DNA from: Blasia pusilla
Taxonomy: Eukaryota; Marchantiophyta; Marchantiopsida; Blasiales
Assembly (NCBI GenBank): GCA_050084515.1
Contig: CM114275.1
Span: forward strand, 2,294,001 to 2,358,000
DNA: 64,000 nt
Direction of reading: 5' to 3'
Positions 38,169-49,840 of the stretch are shown piece after piece. The notes beneath the pieces were generated by a model, which saw only the letters and a program-made list of their open reading frames with translations, was not told where the DNA came from and did no database searches. A program made the position numbers and the translations under genes. The number at the start of each line of letters is the position of its first letter. The stretch's first letter is position 1.

Positions 38169-39235
38169 TCAATCGACTCGGTAGGGATCGGGCTCACCAA
38201 TGAAACTTTTGTAATCTGTCGCATCCTCAACTACTCCTAAGATGAAAATCCATGTCAAGCAATTGAGGTCCATCTCCTGATCCAAGACATAACGTCGTGA
38301 TGCCTCTGATAGTGACGGTACTGCCGTCATTCCTATGGGGAATCCCATCGCTTGCTCTCGCTCATCGGCGTTGGGCTCCTCCAACCTTTGTACCTGGTCA
38401 TCCCAAACCAAGCCAAGTCCTGCCTCCTTGAATGCATAGGAAGCGAGAAAACTCACCAATGTGGGAAAGGCTGCTCGTGGCATGCCAATTCGGTTGACCA
38501 TAATCAACGGCGGTCGATCATCGTGCCTCATTGCCTGTGATCGACGACCCGGATCCAATATAGAATCCACCAAAAAACGGAGGGATGCTCCACTCTCGCA
38601 TAAGCCCTCCACAATACATCATGTGGTACCAAGTTGGTCCACCAAAGACGCGGGCGGTGTGCTCTAGAACCTACACTTGCTGCATCTAACAACAGTGTCG
38701 GGCCGATCCATGCGCAGACCTGATGTGCACTTGTCATCGCGCGAGACCTTAAATCACCCAAAATTGGCATATTCTCCAAAATGTATCCCGAAGGACGAGG
38801 GTGATGCTCATGTAAATATTGCAAGATCTGCATTATCTCCCAAAACAACTTGGACTCAGTGTCAGCTAACCCGCTACCTCGTCCAACACTCGATTGGCCG
38901 TGACACGGCCAACCAGCAATGACCAAGTCTATGGTCCCTACCCACTCCAAGTCTTGCGCCCCCAACAATGAAATGTCCCTCGGTAGGGAACTCTGGTAAT
39001 CTTGAATGGCCAACGCAGATAATAAGTCGGGAAAATGGAGGCCTAAGTGCGCCACATGGTGAAGTGAAGTGTGCCTCACAACATGATCAATCTCCACATA
39101 CGGGTACTGGTGCACGCGCATTCCAGCGTGCAAAACAACAGCTAACCCAGTGTTGATCCCTCCAAAGAGATCCAACACCCAAATACCCTCCTCTAGGATG
39201 CACCACACAATCGGGGTGGTGTCCAAAGGGGTCAT
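38169..39235 (-). pseudogene. Retrotransposon-borne C5-cytosine DNA methyltransferase (copy B)
   Basis: The frame from the ATG at 39235 has the canonical motif order. Motif I is VLDLFGGINTGLAVV (residues 20-34) and motif II is YVEID (46-50). Motif IV is GWPCHGQSS, with catalytic Cys at 111. Motif VI is ILENMP (152-157) and motif VIII is GSRAHRPRLWWTNL (189-202). After a frameshift near 38590 the target-recognition part follows, then EQAMGFPIG and SEASRRYVLDQEMDLNCLTW (motifs IX/X). The phrases LLLDAASVGSRAHRPRLWW and the AMGFP block resemble DNMT3/DRM de novo methyltransferases, but without the DRM circular permutation. Its place between protease and RT means it would be made as part of Gag-Pol. 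The Gln of PCQ is His here, and motif X reads LDQE instead of LGQA. The frameshift makes this copy non-functional as a single protein. Confidence 0.88.
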
Positions 39236-39560
39236 AGCAGCACTCCTGCCTACCTAGGGTTCCTTTGACCCGTCACACTCTAGTGCAAATGTCTTGCTCC
39301 ACGCGGTCTGCACATGCTCTATGGCTAAGCGTCGAAGCTCCTCAGTTGAGCCCCAAAGTGGCACCTCTCCTCCACGGACTGATGCGGCTACCATGACACT
39401 CCTCTCCATAGAAATGTCAAGAACGAGAGTATCCTATGCATGGACATGTCCCTCAATCAAATCACTAGGCCAAGTGATGGCACTGCTAAATGCTGCTAAG
39501 GTAACCATCTCTCCTGGCCGTTGCTCGATCACTACACCTATGAATTGAACAGGAAATGAG
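39236..39560 (-). pseudogene. MTase-Ty3 copy B, protease-methyltransferase linker
   Basis: The - strand sequence encodes, in broken frame, the counterpart of copy C's linker at 59408-59686 (SAITWPSDLIEEHVHA, MERSVMVPASVRGGEVPLWG, ELRRLATKHVQTAW). No domain was recognised. It joins the protease to the methyltransferase start at 39235. Confidence 0.65.
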
Positions 39561-39577
39561 CTAAGGCGTCCATCACC

Positions 39578-40122
39578 TTACTGCCATCTTGGTCTGTAGG
39601 ATGCTGACTCCTCCCAGAAATCCAAGGAAAATCCCATCGGATACAATACTGCTCCACCAACCAAGACGTCGTAGGACTCTGCATGAGTCACTATCGCCTT
39701 GGTTCGCACCACGGACTCATCTGTAGGATGTGTTGGGCGAATCCTCACCACAACCTCCTTTTGGGTGATATATTGTGTGGTACTTGCTCCACCCAAGGAT
39801 GTATGTATCCAAAATGGACAACGCTCCACATCGGCTCTTGTCAAGCCCAATCCTCTGAATGACGCTTTCCCCAGCATAAGGGGTTGCGCTTCTGAATCCA
39901 ACAAGACGCACTGCGGACTAAAAGCTTTACCTTTTGGACTCACCAACTGGAAGACCTCTCCCGATTATCCAGCAACACAACATGAGGAGGAGCCATGGCA
40001 CACTCTATCGCGGGTCTAGCGGGCATCTCTGCCATCCTAGCACCCACAACCACCCATGAATCTGACGTGGACGGCTCGAGCATCCGCTCCAAGGGTAGTT
40101 CCATCACCTCCTCTGCAATCAC
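39578..40122 (-). pseudogene. MTase-Ty3 copy B, aspartic protease
   Basis: The upper frame (40122-39940) ends at LLDNRERSSSW. After a frameshift the lower frame reads SPKGKAFSPQCVLLDSEAQP. The active site DSGA of copy C is DSEA here, a Gly-to-Glu change that should inactivate it. The second half includes YDVLVGGAVLYPMGFSLDFW, matching the C-terminal loop of retroviral-type proteases. Confidence 0.8.
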
Positions 40123-40275
40123 CTATGAACGTGATGCATGAAATCCAACTCCAACTCCACGATCACATAGCGTAGCGGCCAGCCAGAACACCTCAGCGGG
40201 CGTACCTCCCAATAGCGGAGCACGGTACACCATTGACCTCCTCCACGGGCAGCTCCACCACCCTGTTAGGCAACT

Positions 40276-41500
40276 CTAGGTCCTTGTCCCCCAACGAGAC
40301 CACTTGGTGCATGATCTCTGACCGTCTACTCGCTCTAGTGACCTCTCTAGCCCTCGGTCCGGAAGTAACTTAGGATGTAAACTGAAACACCTGGCACGTC
40401 TGTGACCATACCTCTGACAATAGTCACATTGATAACCTCCTGGTGTAGCACCATCTCCTCTGCCATGCTGAGGCATACATCCATGACCTTGACAAGTGCA
40501 ATCACGTTGATGATGGGCTCCACCACATGACCAAAAAGTAATCAGAGGGAGCTGGTGTTGAGCTGCATATGAAGGCGCAAGTCTCTATGGCACGGCCTCT
40601 CGGTATTCTCCATGAGCTCGTGGTGCCATAGTCGACCTATCTCGAAGTCCACGTTACTACATTGGTGGTGTAGACAATCGTGATTGCTCTCGCCCATGGT
40701 GGATACGCTCTCCTCCGCCACGTTGCGCTCAATGTTCTCGAAGGTCCTAAAAACATCTCTCAACATAGGGGAGATGTTCATAAGAAGCACCCCCTCCCGC
40801 ATCTGTGTCCGCAGGGTTAGGTCCAGCATCGCGTACCATGACTGGATAGCCTGAGCCTTTGTCATCCTCTGAGTGACGTTGATCAACCAGCTCAAGTAAG
40901 TGTAAGCCTCACACAAACTCTCACCCGAGCGTCTCTGGAAGTCGTGGATGCTCCGTAACTTCTTTGTCCGTACCCCTAGTAGCTCGCCCTCAACTCAGCG
41001 AAGAATTCAACCACAGGGTTGAACCTGGGACGAATCCGACTAGATGGTGTTTTTCCTCTAGTGTGAGTGACCCCTCCTAAAACATCACTAATGGAAGAGG
41101 AAGTAACCTCTCCTGACTCCTCATCCTCATCTGGGAACGACTCCGTCCATGACAAATAGTGTGGGTCATAATAGAGTCGCCATGCCTTAATCTCCTAGGC
41201 ATATCTATGGGAGAACTCATGGTAATCGTCCATGGATGCCCCCTCTAAATGCTGGAACATACTGTTCCATGCTTCAAACGGGTTGAACTCTCTAGAGTTC
41301 CTAGCCCGTTGTGAGTCACACCAACTCCTAAACTCCGCAATGAAGTCATGTAGCTCTATGGTGCCTACATCACCCGAAAACCTACGGGGTCCTCTATCCT
41401 GGTCATCCATCTCGTACGCCCAATTCGTAGGACCACTAAATGTGTAGAGTGGATCACTAACACACTCCTCTACACGGTCCCCCTTGTCTGAAGATGACAC
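40276..41500 (-). pseudogene. MTase-Ty3 copy B, Gag with zinc knuckles
   Basis: The N-terminal frame starts at a GTG (41500), where copy C has ATG; it reads GPTNWAYEMDDQDRGPRRFS and ELHDFIAEFRSWCDSQRARN and stops at 41195-41197. A middle segment (40916-40542) contains the capsid-like YTYLSWLINVTQ and REGVLLMNISPMLRDVFRTF. The C-terminal knuckle is CDYCQRYGHRRARC (C-x2-C-x4-H-x4-C). The upstream knuckle has lost its first Cys (FWSCGGAHHQRDC, compared with CWSC in copy C). It would form the particle and bind RNA. Confidence 0.82.
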
Positions 41501-43444
41501 AAAAGGAGATCGAGGTGGTCTCTCACGTGGAGACCCTCGAAACCTCGCACCACTCCGGGTAAACCCTCTAGAGCTACTCTTAGGTCCACTACCTCGCCTC
41601 TTAAAATCATGAAAGGACGCCGTGATAGCCCTCGTTCCCCTCTCACACGATCACTGTCAATCTAGTGAGTAATCCCTCAATCACTCAAACTAAACATGCG
41701 GCACTCAATCTACACTCTCTCACTGAGACGTGTGCTGTGCGGCAATAAGCACCGTGGTGCGGCAAATCAACCAATCTATTATCTCATTGACAAACCATCC
41801 TCAACTATGGACATCCCACATAGGTCTATGTCCCCTAAACCCATACATCATCGATGCTCCTAGGATCAGTACGAAACCCAATATCCCAAATAACTTCCTA
41901 ATGTTCGAAAATCCCTCACACATGCAGGGTAAGAGACCAGAATGGGTAACTTGACAATAATATCGATGTTGCTCCTCGGCAACTTAAAATCTTGACCCCA
42001 ACTCGGTTGTGAAGACAACTCCTCCAATCAGCAAGTTGTACTCCTCTCCTACTCACGCTACTCAGACCTCCTCGATGTGCAGTGCACGTTCGGCGGTCCG
42101 ATGCGGCACTAGCGGCACGGAACGGCTACAAATGACATGGCACTTGGGAATGGGGTGTGGCTTTTGGCAACATACCCTCCTCAATCAACAATTCACACGC
42201 TTTGATCCTTAGTGAAGGATCGGCTCCGTGATCGAGACGGTGCGGTGCGGCCACAAGCGGCTCGGCGCGGCAATCGGCCACGCGTTGCGCCTACAGATGT
42301 CACGACACGGTACTCATTCGTCGTCGAGCGGCTACCAATCACAACATAGCAAGATGAAATGAAAACTCAAACACCATAACCTGAGGTCTCCTGCCATCAC
42401 TGGTTGTTGATGAAGCTGCGATGACGCTGGCGGCCAAACCAAAGTACGTGGTGACAGCACAAGTCAGGGAATCAACGGTGGTCGTGGAAGACCCTCTACT
42501 CTACACGGTGGTTGTGGAAGATAATGGCAACCAAGGGTGGACAACGGCGGAACGCGGCTCTAAGGAGCGCTAGGCAACGACGGCGGCGGCTCTTTTCTCC
42601 TACACAAAATTTGGCAGCGTTTCGCGGTGATTTCTCCCAAAAAAAATATAAAACCTGTGAAAATACAAATCAGCAAGCTTCATGGTGCTCCCAAGAGCAT
42701 CCGCATGGGGCAACCCAACCCCATACTCAATCCCTATAAAAAATTGGGCAACGCTTCCGCGCGCCACTCTTCCACACGAAAAATTGGCAAAGGAAACATC
42801 ACAAGTAAGCGGCTCTTGCTCGTGTGAGCACTCTCATGAACCGATGAGCGGGGAATAAAATCCCCAACCTGCAAAACCAGCCAAGCTCCCCCATGAATCT
42901 CTCTCACTCACTCATTCTCTCTTTGTAAAATAAGATCCTATCTCTCTCACAACACCATAGTTCTCACATGTGTGCACTCTCACATGTCTCTCTCAATGTC
43001 AAACCAAACCCACTCTCCTTATGAGAAGCTTGGGGTACACACACAAGGCAAGCAAGACCATAGTTCCGCCATCTCATGCCAAGAGGTTCAACAAAGAGGG
43101 AATGAGCTTTCAAACTCTCTCTCTCCTTAATGTATACCACTCCCCTCTCCCAAGCTCTCTCCATGGTAACCTATGCTCCCAAGTCACCTCCTTGGCTCTT
43201 GACCTGATGTAGGAGGTCAAGGGCCACTTAAAAAAATAGAAAGTTGATCATATACTCAAAATGGTACTTACCTAAAATAGTAAGTTTTTCAATATGGCTC
43301 CAAATGAGCCGAAACGAAGGGGAAACATGCTCTCTCAGGTTTCCCGAGGCCTTACCACGTCATCCTTGACCTATTGAGCCTGTCCTCCACTACTCATGAA
43401 GGCGCTTTACTAGATCTCACCGATCTATCCTAAAAGATGTGACA
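41501..43444 (-). repeat. MTase-Ty3 copy B, 5' LTR and leader
   Basis: It starts TGTCACATCTTTTAGGATAG at 43444 and aligns with copy C 54605-56906 over its whole length. One block missing here is the ~280 bp that in copy C (about 55455-55840) includes the CAACGGTC repeats. The LTR end cannot be fixed. The stretch near 42050-42330 has repeated 'gccgc' phrases (tgccgcaccg, ggccgcaccgcaccg), also seen in copy C. Confidence 0.8.
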
Positions 43445-43589
43445 TGCATGATATTCATACACATTGGAGCACTCATGAGATTCTGCAAGCAATATGGCAT
43501 TAGTTGTTGCATGAAAATATGAACATCGTGGGACTTCAAAGATCCTAACTTTTGTCTTAATACATGCATTTAATTTTAAGGCACCTCCA

Positions 43590-44505
43590 TACCCGTTGGG
43601 GACTTTTAAGCAAGCTTGCACGGAAACCGACAAGTTCGTCCATGGGACGAACATGCCGGCCCGCACCCAAGCCCGCCTTGGAGCCCGACAATTGGACCCG
43701 GGTTCACGGAACCGTCACCCGTTTTGTGGCTCGCAGGGCAGGCTTAGCGCGGGCAGGCGCGAGCTTTGGACGGGCAAGCGTGGATAGGTGCGGGCTCCAA
43801 GCTGATTGGGCGGGGGATCTGGGCGGGTAGCTGCGGGCTCAAGGCAGACACGCGCGGGCTAGGGCGGGTAGGCACGGGCTCACAGCTGATTGGGCGCGGG
43901 CTCCGGGACGTCAAGTGCGGGCTCCATGCACGTAGGCGCGGGCTCCAAGAGGGCAGGTGCGGGCTCAAGACGGGCATGTGCGGGCTCCAAGAGGGCAAGT
44001 GTGGGCTTAGGGCGGGCATGTGCGGGCTCAGAATGGGCATGCGCGAGATAGGGCTGGTTGGCGCGGGCTTAAGGCTGGTTGTGGGCGGGCAGGTGCACGC
44101 TCCAGGCGGGCAGGTGCACGCTCCAGGCGGGCAATTGCAAGCTCTAGACGGGAGGCGCGGGCTCTCAATGGGCACGTGCGGGATTCAAGCAGGCAGACGC
44201 GGACTTGAGGCAGGCAGGGCGCAGGCTTGAGGGCTCGCAAAAATTTCGTCAGTCGAACCGAAAGATGGTATGCCTGACCAAATTTTGTGGACCTTGAGCC
44301 CACATGCGGGCCCAGGGCGGGCCTCAAGCCCACACTGAGCCTGCCCTAGGCCAAGCTGCGGGCCACACAACGGCTGCGGGCTGCGGGCGGGTTGGGTGCA
44401 AGCTTGATTGTAGGCTCTGGGTACCGGGGCCCACACGCACATGTCCGTTCATAGGAAAAACATAAGTCCGTGGATATGGACTTTGTCCGGGTGCAACCTT
44501 GCTTT
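43590..44505. mobile_element. Inverted-repeat-ended element with minisatellite core
   Basis: The left end 'gcaagcttgcacggaaaccgac' and the right end 'gactttgtccgggtgcaacctt' are imperfect inverted repeats. The subterminal parts 'gttcgtccatgggacgaacatg' and 'cacatgtccgttcatagg' also correspond. The ends match those of 29005-31127 and 44890-45246. The core is a GC-rich 21-bp minisatellite. No transposase. It lies just outside the 5' LTR of copy B. Confidence 0.6.
43735..44235. repeat. 21-bp minisatellite, GCGGGCTC-rich
   Basis: The unit is approximately 'gcgggctccaagagggcaggt', with variable middle bases, repeated about 20 times. Because 21 is divisible by 3, the run is open in several frames and gives false repeat proteins such as GLQEGRC repeats on + and CPPGACT repeats on -. 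I regard those as artefacts. Confidence 0.85.
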
Positions 44506-44889
44506 TAAGGCTTGAACTCTTGCCATGAAGATTCTAGCCTCCTCTGGTGTCAACATGTTATCCGCACTGGGTTTCAACTTCTCTCCTGCTCTACTAGGAT
44601 GAGATTGGAGCCACATTTAGACTTTTAATCTCAGAGTCTATAGAGTGTTTTACTATGATGATTAAATCATCTTTAAAGACAAGAATATAGATTGAAAATT
44701 TTGCTTTTGAAATTTCATATCATTTTGCTCATGCCTACTTGACTAACCCTTAAAAAATCATTTTACCCAAATGACCAAAATGGCTTTTACTTTATTTCCT
44801 CTAACAAGCCTTAGAGATCAACTCCAATATGCTCTATAGCCAAGCAACTCGGCTGCCCATTTGTACACAAAAAGTTTCCCCCTACCCGC

Positions 44890-45246
44890 TCTCACAAGGT
44901 TGCAGACGGACAAAGTCCGTGTCCGTAGACATGCCCATGTTTGCAGACTTATGTTCATGTGGGCCTAGACCCACAACCGGGCCCGCCTTTGAGCCCGCCC
45001 AGCCCGCAATGTACCCGGGCTCGTTCAACCCGCACCTATTTTGTAGCCCGCGGCCCATAGGGTAGGATGGGCCTCCACTAGGTGGGCCCAAGCTCGCCTT
45101 GCAGGCCGCGCACGGGCTTCATGTGGGCTTCGGGTCACGGCCGGGCTCGGGTGAGGGGTGGGTGCGGGCTGGACAAGCCCAGATCTACATTACGGGCAGG
45201 GGACACCTTTGGGCATGTCAACACTTGTCCGTTTCCGTACAACCTT
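44890..45246. mobile_element. MITE-like element, about 350 bp
   Basis: The left end AAGGTTGCAGACGGACAAAG and the right end CTTGTCCGTTTCCGTACAACCTT are imperfect inverted repeats of about 40 bp; both include a GACATGCCC or its complement. The interior is made of GGGCC, GCCCGC and CCCGGGCTC phrases. No clear target-site duplication was found. It belongs to the same family as 29005-31127 and 43590-44505. Confidence 0.65.
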
Positions 45247-45654
45247 GCCCTCCCATCTTTCTGACATGAAATTGAAGCAAAAATTACACACATGGCTAGC
45301 TCCACTATCAAATGTGCATAACATCATTAAGTCACATCCATGATTCCATCCTAGGTTGTAAGGGAATCTAGATTGCAACACCAACGGTCCTACTAAACCT
45401 TAGAAGGAAGAGTGTTTATTAGGCTGAACAAGAAATGATTTCCTCTCCCCACCCCTAGTCCCTCCTCCCCTAGTTGCTAAAAACTAGACATTCTACTAGT
45501 GTTTGTCCTCAAGACGGATATGGGAGGACAAGGATTGCAAAAGATGGGCCCCAAACTCCATTGCTAATGGCATCGTGGGCTCGTGGTGGAAAGTGGGGCC
45601 GCAGGGCAACAAGGAGGTGAGGGAAGGAGAGGATTGTGGACGAGGGGAGCGAGG

Positions 45655-45738
45655 GGCACATTATCAAGTCCAAAGGATGTATGTGTAAGTTGATGGACAT
45701 GTCTGTAGACATAGACTTTGTCAATATGCAAGCCTGAT
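45655..45738. repeat. End fragment of the inverted-repeat element family
   Basis: 'gatggacatgtctgtagacatagactttgtcaatatgcaagcc' is the reverse-oriented end of the same family (compare 44897-44940). No partner end is obvious upstream. Confidence 0.5.
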
Positions 45739-48700
45739 TTTAGTATAATAAAGATGCTTGACAATGGAGAAGATGAGGGATAAAGATGGCCATTCTTTCT
45801 TTTGATGTTGAGTTCTTTTGAAAGTAAGGAGATAAGAGCTCAATGACCAGATAACCATAATTGGAGGTGCTTGCCACAGTAGAATACTAATCAACACATT
45901 GGATTCCAAATGGCCAACGATGGCCATTGTAAATTATCCATGAGTTGCATTGAGAGCTAGGTTAAAATAGATGTGAAAATGAATTGCATGACCAACTCTC
46001 CCCTCAATGGCTCTTGACAACCATTTTTTATGGTTGAAAATTGTTGTAGTGCAACGGTGATCGCCATTCCATCATATGGAGATGAATTGAGTGGTTTTAT
46101 TAATAACAACTTTAGTTTTATTAACTAAAGTTGGAGTGTGTTGGTGAGACATAGCAGTGTCAAAACAACTTTAGCCCGAAATGACTCATTTCTTGAAAGG
46201 TTGCCATATGCTTTCCCTCAAGATTCAATTCTTCTTTTCACATCTAACTCTATCTCTTTGTTACACACTCCAGTCACTAAATGATTTAGGATGAAGTGTT
46301 CGAAATTATAATGTGTTGTAAGACGAGAAAACAAAAGGAAAGATTTTGGGATTATTGGAGGAAATTTTTTGCATAAGATGTAAATTGTGATTTTGAAGGA
46401 CTTAAAACGTCATATATACCGGTAAAGGCATAACAACAATAAATTACCAAAAGGCGGGTATTTCATGGACAAAACAACACTTGAAAAAGTAAATACATCA
46501 ACAAAGCACATCAACGGTCAAACGGTATCGGAAAATACAATTTTCATGCGGATTCATGTCGGGGTGGAAGGTGGGGAAAAGCGTAGAGGTACGGATGGGG
46601 AGGGCATGCTCACATCCGACCGGATAAAAAACATTACGAATGCTGGAAAGGCATGCCCAAGGTGTACTTCCATATGAATCAAATCAAAGCACTCACTCGT
46701 ACCCGCAAATATCATGGAAAAACTATCACCCCGTCGAGAGCGCTTGCTGATTCGATCGAGTAAGGAAATATTCCTCCGTCCATCCGGCACTTTGCAGTCG
46801 CTCGAACTCTGGAGGTTAACAGACAGGTTCACAGTCTCTTCCGTCGGCCCGGACGAATGTTGGTCGAGAATGATCCTTGGTCGCCCGTCCGTCCGTCAAA
46901 TACCCTTTGGCAAGAAACGTCCTACGTGGGTCCGGGCCCTCCTCCAGGAGAAGATAGACTCAGGGGGCGCATAGATTTTCCCGAGCTCGTCGGTTTTTCC
47001 CCGACACTCGATAGAGTCTGATCGGGAATTTCCAAATACTTGTCGGGTTTTTTCATTTTTTATAAAGAAACTGCATTTCCCGGGTCCGGATTCCCGACTT
47101 TTGCTAGTCGGATCGGCAATTCTTAAATTTTACCGGCTGGCATTACAAACACTGCCGGTTCTATGCGCCCCCCAGAAGATAGTATAGTACGTGTAGTGCC
47201 CCGTTTATGGGGAACTGGAGATGCAGTCATCTACTGGACTCTGGAGGCATATTTGGGAAGATGGGCTATCACTCTGATTGTTTCCGTGATAAGCACCGAG
47301 TGGGTCACAGGGGTAGATGGTGAGGGGGATAAATCATAAATGCTAATTAATCAAATATGATACCGGGCTGTAAGAGAGACAAGAATGCGTGCGACTCGCG
47401 GTTCTCATTGCACTCGTCAGATATGGTATCATGAGCTGAGCCGGAGAAACGATTTCTTCATCATCAGCCATTATCGTTGCAACTCTCGTGTGATTATTAT
47501 TATCCCATCGTCCCACCTCTTAATGACCAAGTACTTTATCCCCAACATTTTTCTATAATTGGACTCCCAGCCTCTTAAGCCACTCCTCTTAACCGAATGA
47601 CCAACCCTGCAATCAAAGCAACCCTGAATCGAAGGCGGTGCGGTGACTGCGGTGACTGGGGTGTTGCATGGAGTTATGGGCCCGTACTCGATAGCGCCGC
47701 GGCTTCAGGACTGCCTGGTCATCACATTCCTTTTCCCACCTATGGCTTCCGATCCGATATAGTTGGAAAAGGAATGTGAGGACAGCGAAAGCAATTTATT
47801 ATAAGATCGGGCAGTTTGGACGCGGGCAGGTAGGAAAGAGAGGACTAACAAAAGGAGTTTTGTTAGAACTCTCAATTTACTAGAATCGATTGGGAGACCT
47901 CGAACTTGGTCCCCCCTGCTTCCGCAGGACTTATGATGCTCCACTTCACTGGTGTCGGATTTCGGCCAAACGTAGGACGCTATGGTTTTTACTTATGAAA
48001 TAATTTTTATTTCATTTCCCGGATCTTCTGCCCTATCAAGCCGACCCTACACGCAATAAATGCCTGCAGGTGTGTTTCGGGACAGCATAGGGTTGGAAAT
48101 CGTCTCAGCCTCGAGGCTCGAACCCTGCGGCTGTGTTCGGCACACACTTTGGTACATCCGAAGCCGATTTCACGAGTCGGTAGCCGTCGTGTCTCCGGAA
48201 CGCCGGAGTCCAGAAATTAGGCGCGAGAGTGGGCGTTGCGCGAGACGTAAATGTTGTTCCAACGGACCCACTCCAGACTCCAGAGCTCTCCCTCGTCTCG
48301 TCGCGGTAGTTCGAGGCTTACGACGTTCGTCGCTCCGAATTCTTCGACAGGGTTTACTGCCAACGGGGCGCACATGAGTGAGGTCAGCTGGGAGCCTGGG
48401 ACGAGTATTTCCTCTCTTTTCATTTCATGTCGGTACGTAGTTGGTAGGCAGATATTTTCTCTCTCTCCGAGTCCTCTTTCAATCAGGTTCTTTCCGAGTT
48501 CTCTTTCAGTTGGTCTCTTTCCCCGTCTACGTAATCGCGGCAGGATATCATTTATTTATAGGTATGGAGTGACACTGCTTTCGCGTGTCCACATAGGCCT
48601 GAGATTTCAGATTTATGGTCTAAGAATTTTTTTAAAAATGGAGATATTTTATTTCAAAATTGAACATGACCATTCAGATTTATTATTTTTTCCAAAAACG

Positions 48701-49250
48701 GGCAGGACCTTCTACTGGCCATTAGGAGAAAGAAATAGCACGTGCATGAAACTGAAGACTCCAAGCGAGACTTCAGTTTGAGCGAGTCATTCATATGGTG
48801 CCTCTTTTCGGTCTCTCATTAGTTTTTTCAATTTTTTGTCTCTATATTCACACGACTACTTTTTGAGTACGTACCGTCGCAGTGAAGTCAGACACAATGT
48901 ACGTCAAGTCGGACAATTCGGAATTCCGAAACGTTCTCACCTTCTTGAAAGAAAATCAAACAACAAAACATACGCATACAAATACGAGTCCGAGTGATGT
49001 GTGGACGGAAAGTACAGGATGATGCAGGACGATGCAGGGGAGTGGTGCGTTAGGACGATGCTCAACAACCTTCGGAATTACGCGCAGCTTTACAGCCATT
49101 AGCGTTGACATGCATTTGATAGACAGAACGGAACCAACTGGCTCGAAATACGATTCACATCGTCTCGAGATCTGGTGTTTTGGATCATTTAGAACGTTAG
49201 GCTCCGTGAGAAAACAAAATGAATGTTCTTTGTTCTCTTGCTCTTAAATT
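45739..49250. other. No recognisable gene
   Basis: The longest frames are 60-176 codons (48251-48781, + strand, is the longest) and lack motifs, plausible codon pattern or flanking splice signals that I could join. From about 46900 to 47170 there is a run of 'cgg..ttcccg' phrases. The sequence from 46450 onward is higher in GC than the AT-rich flanks, as around the TAR gene, so an unrecognised host gene or non-coding transcript cannot be excluded. Confidence 0.35.
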
Positions 49251-49257
49251 AATCACG

Positions 49258-49840
49258 ACTTTAGGAAGTAACGAGGGTGAAGAGTTTTCAAGTAAGAGGT
49301 GATTAATTTATCTCGTCACGGAGTGACGAAGGTACTGATTACACTCATCTAATATTCTCCGTAGCCTTGCTACCGTAGACCAAGATTATTATAAAAGAGA
49401 GTCAGAGATCTTGACACCCATCTGTGAAGTCCTTCTCCTTCTTCGTCACATGTGATGGCATCTTCAAGTGACTTGGCTGTCACGTTATCATGAAAATTAC
49501 AACTTATATCCGAGTCAAAGCTTAGAGAAAACAAAGTGATCGATCTGTTTTTTTGTCCCGTCACTCTCGATCGCTCTAATCAAGTTCGGAAAGTTTTTGA
49601 AAGGAGCGAATACGAAGTCTTTTTGAGTAAGAGGAGATTAATTTTATCTTGTCACTGCGGAGGAACAAGTTCCCAACAACGCCAGTTGAATTGTCTCTAC
49701 CGTAGCCTTCCGACCGTAGAGCCTTGATTGATTATTATAAAGAGAGACAGAGATCTTCGCACTCATCCGCGAACTCCTTTTCGTTCCTATGATGGGAGCT
49801 TGAAATCACTTGGCTGTCACATGGTCATGACTCGTGAATA
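49258..49840. repeat. Imperfect direct duplication, about 230 bp units
   Basis: Unit 1 (about 49258-49495) and unit 2 (about 49587-49840) share 'aagtaagaggtgattaattt / gagtaagaggagattaattt', 'accgtagaccaagattattataaa / accgtagagccttgattgatt', 'gagatctt', 'actccttt.cgtt' and 'acttggctgtcac'. They are in the same orientation with about 90 bp between. No coding capacity. Confidence 0.6.

Larger units (their letters stand above)
34471..43444 (-). mobile_element. MTase-Ty3 copy B, nearly full-length, reverse strand
   Basis: A Ty3-like LTR retrotransposon of about 9 kb. Its 5' LTR starts at 43444 (TGTCACATC...), and its 3' LTR begins at about 34554 but is cut after ~85 bp. From 43444 downward come LTR/leader, Gag with zinc knuckle, protease, C5-cytosine methyltransferase, RT, RNase H, integrase, and PHD finger. 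It is the best copy for the methyltransferase N-terminal motifs and for the reverse transcriptase. Frameshifts and stops are few but present in most domains. It lies tail-to-tail with copy A. Confidence 0.88.

Noticed and set aside
38528-39235. Host DNA methyltransferase gene or bacterial restriction-modification contamination
   Set aside because: It is collinear with protease and RT of the same element, and copy C repeats the arrangement.
43744-44333. Cysteine-rich repeat proteins (CPPGACT or GLQEGRC units)
   Set aside because: The 21-bp minisatellite is a multiple of three and open in several frames on both strands; no gene signals.
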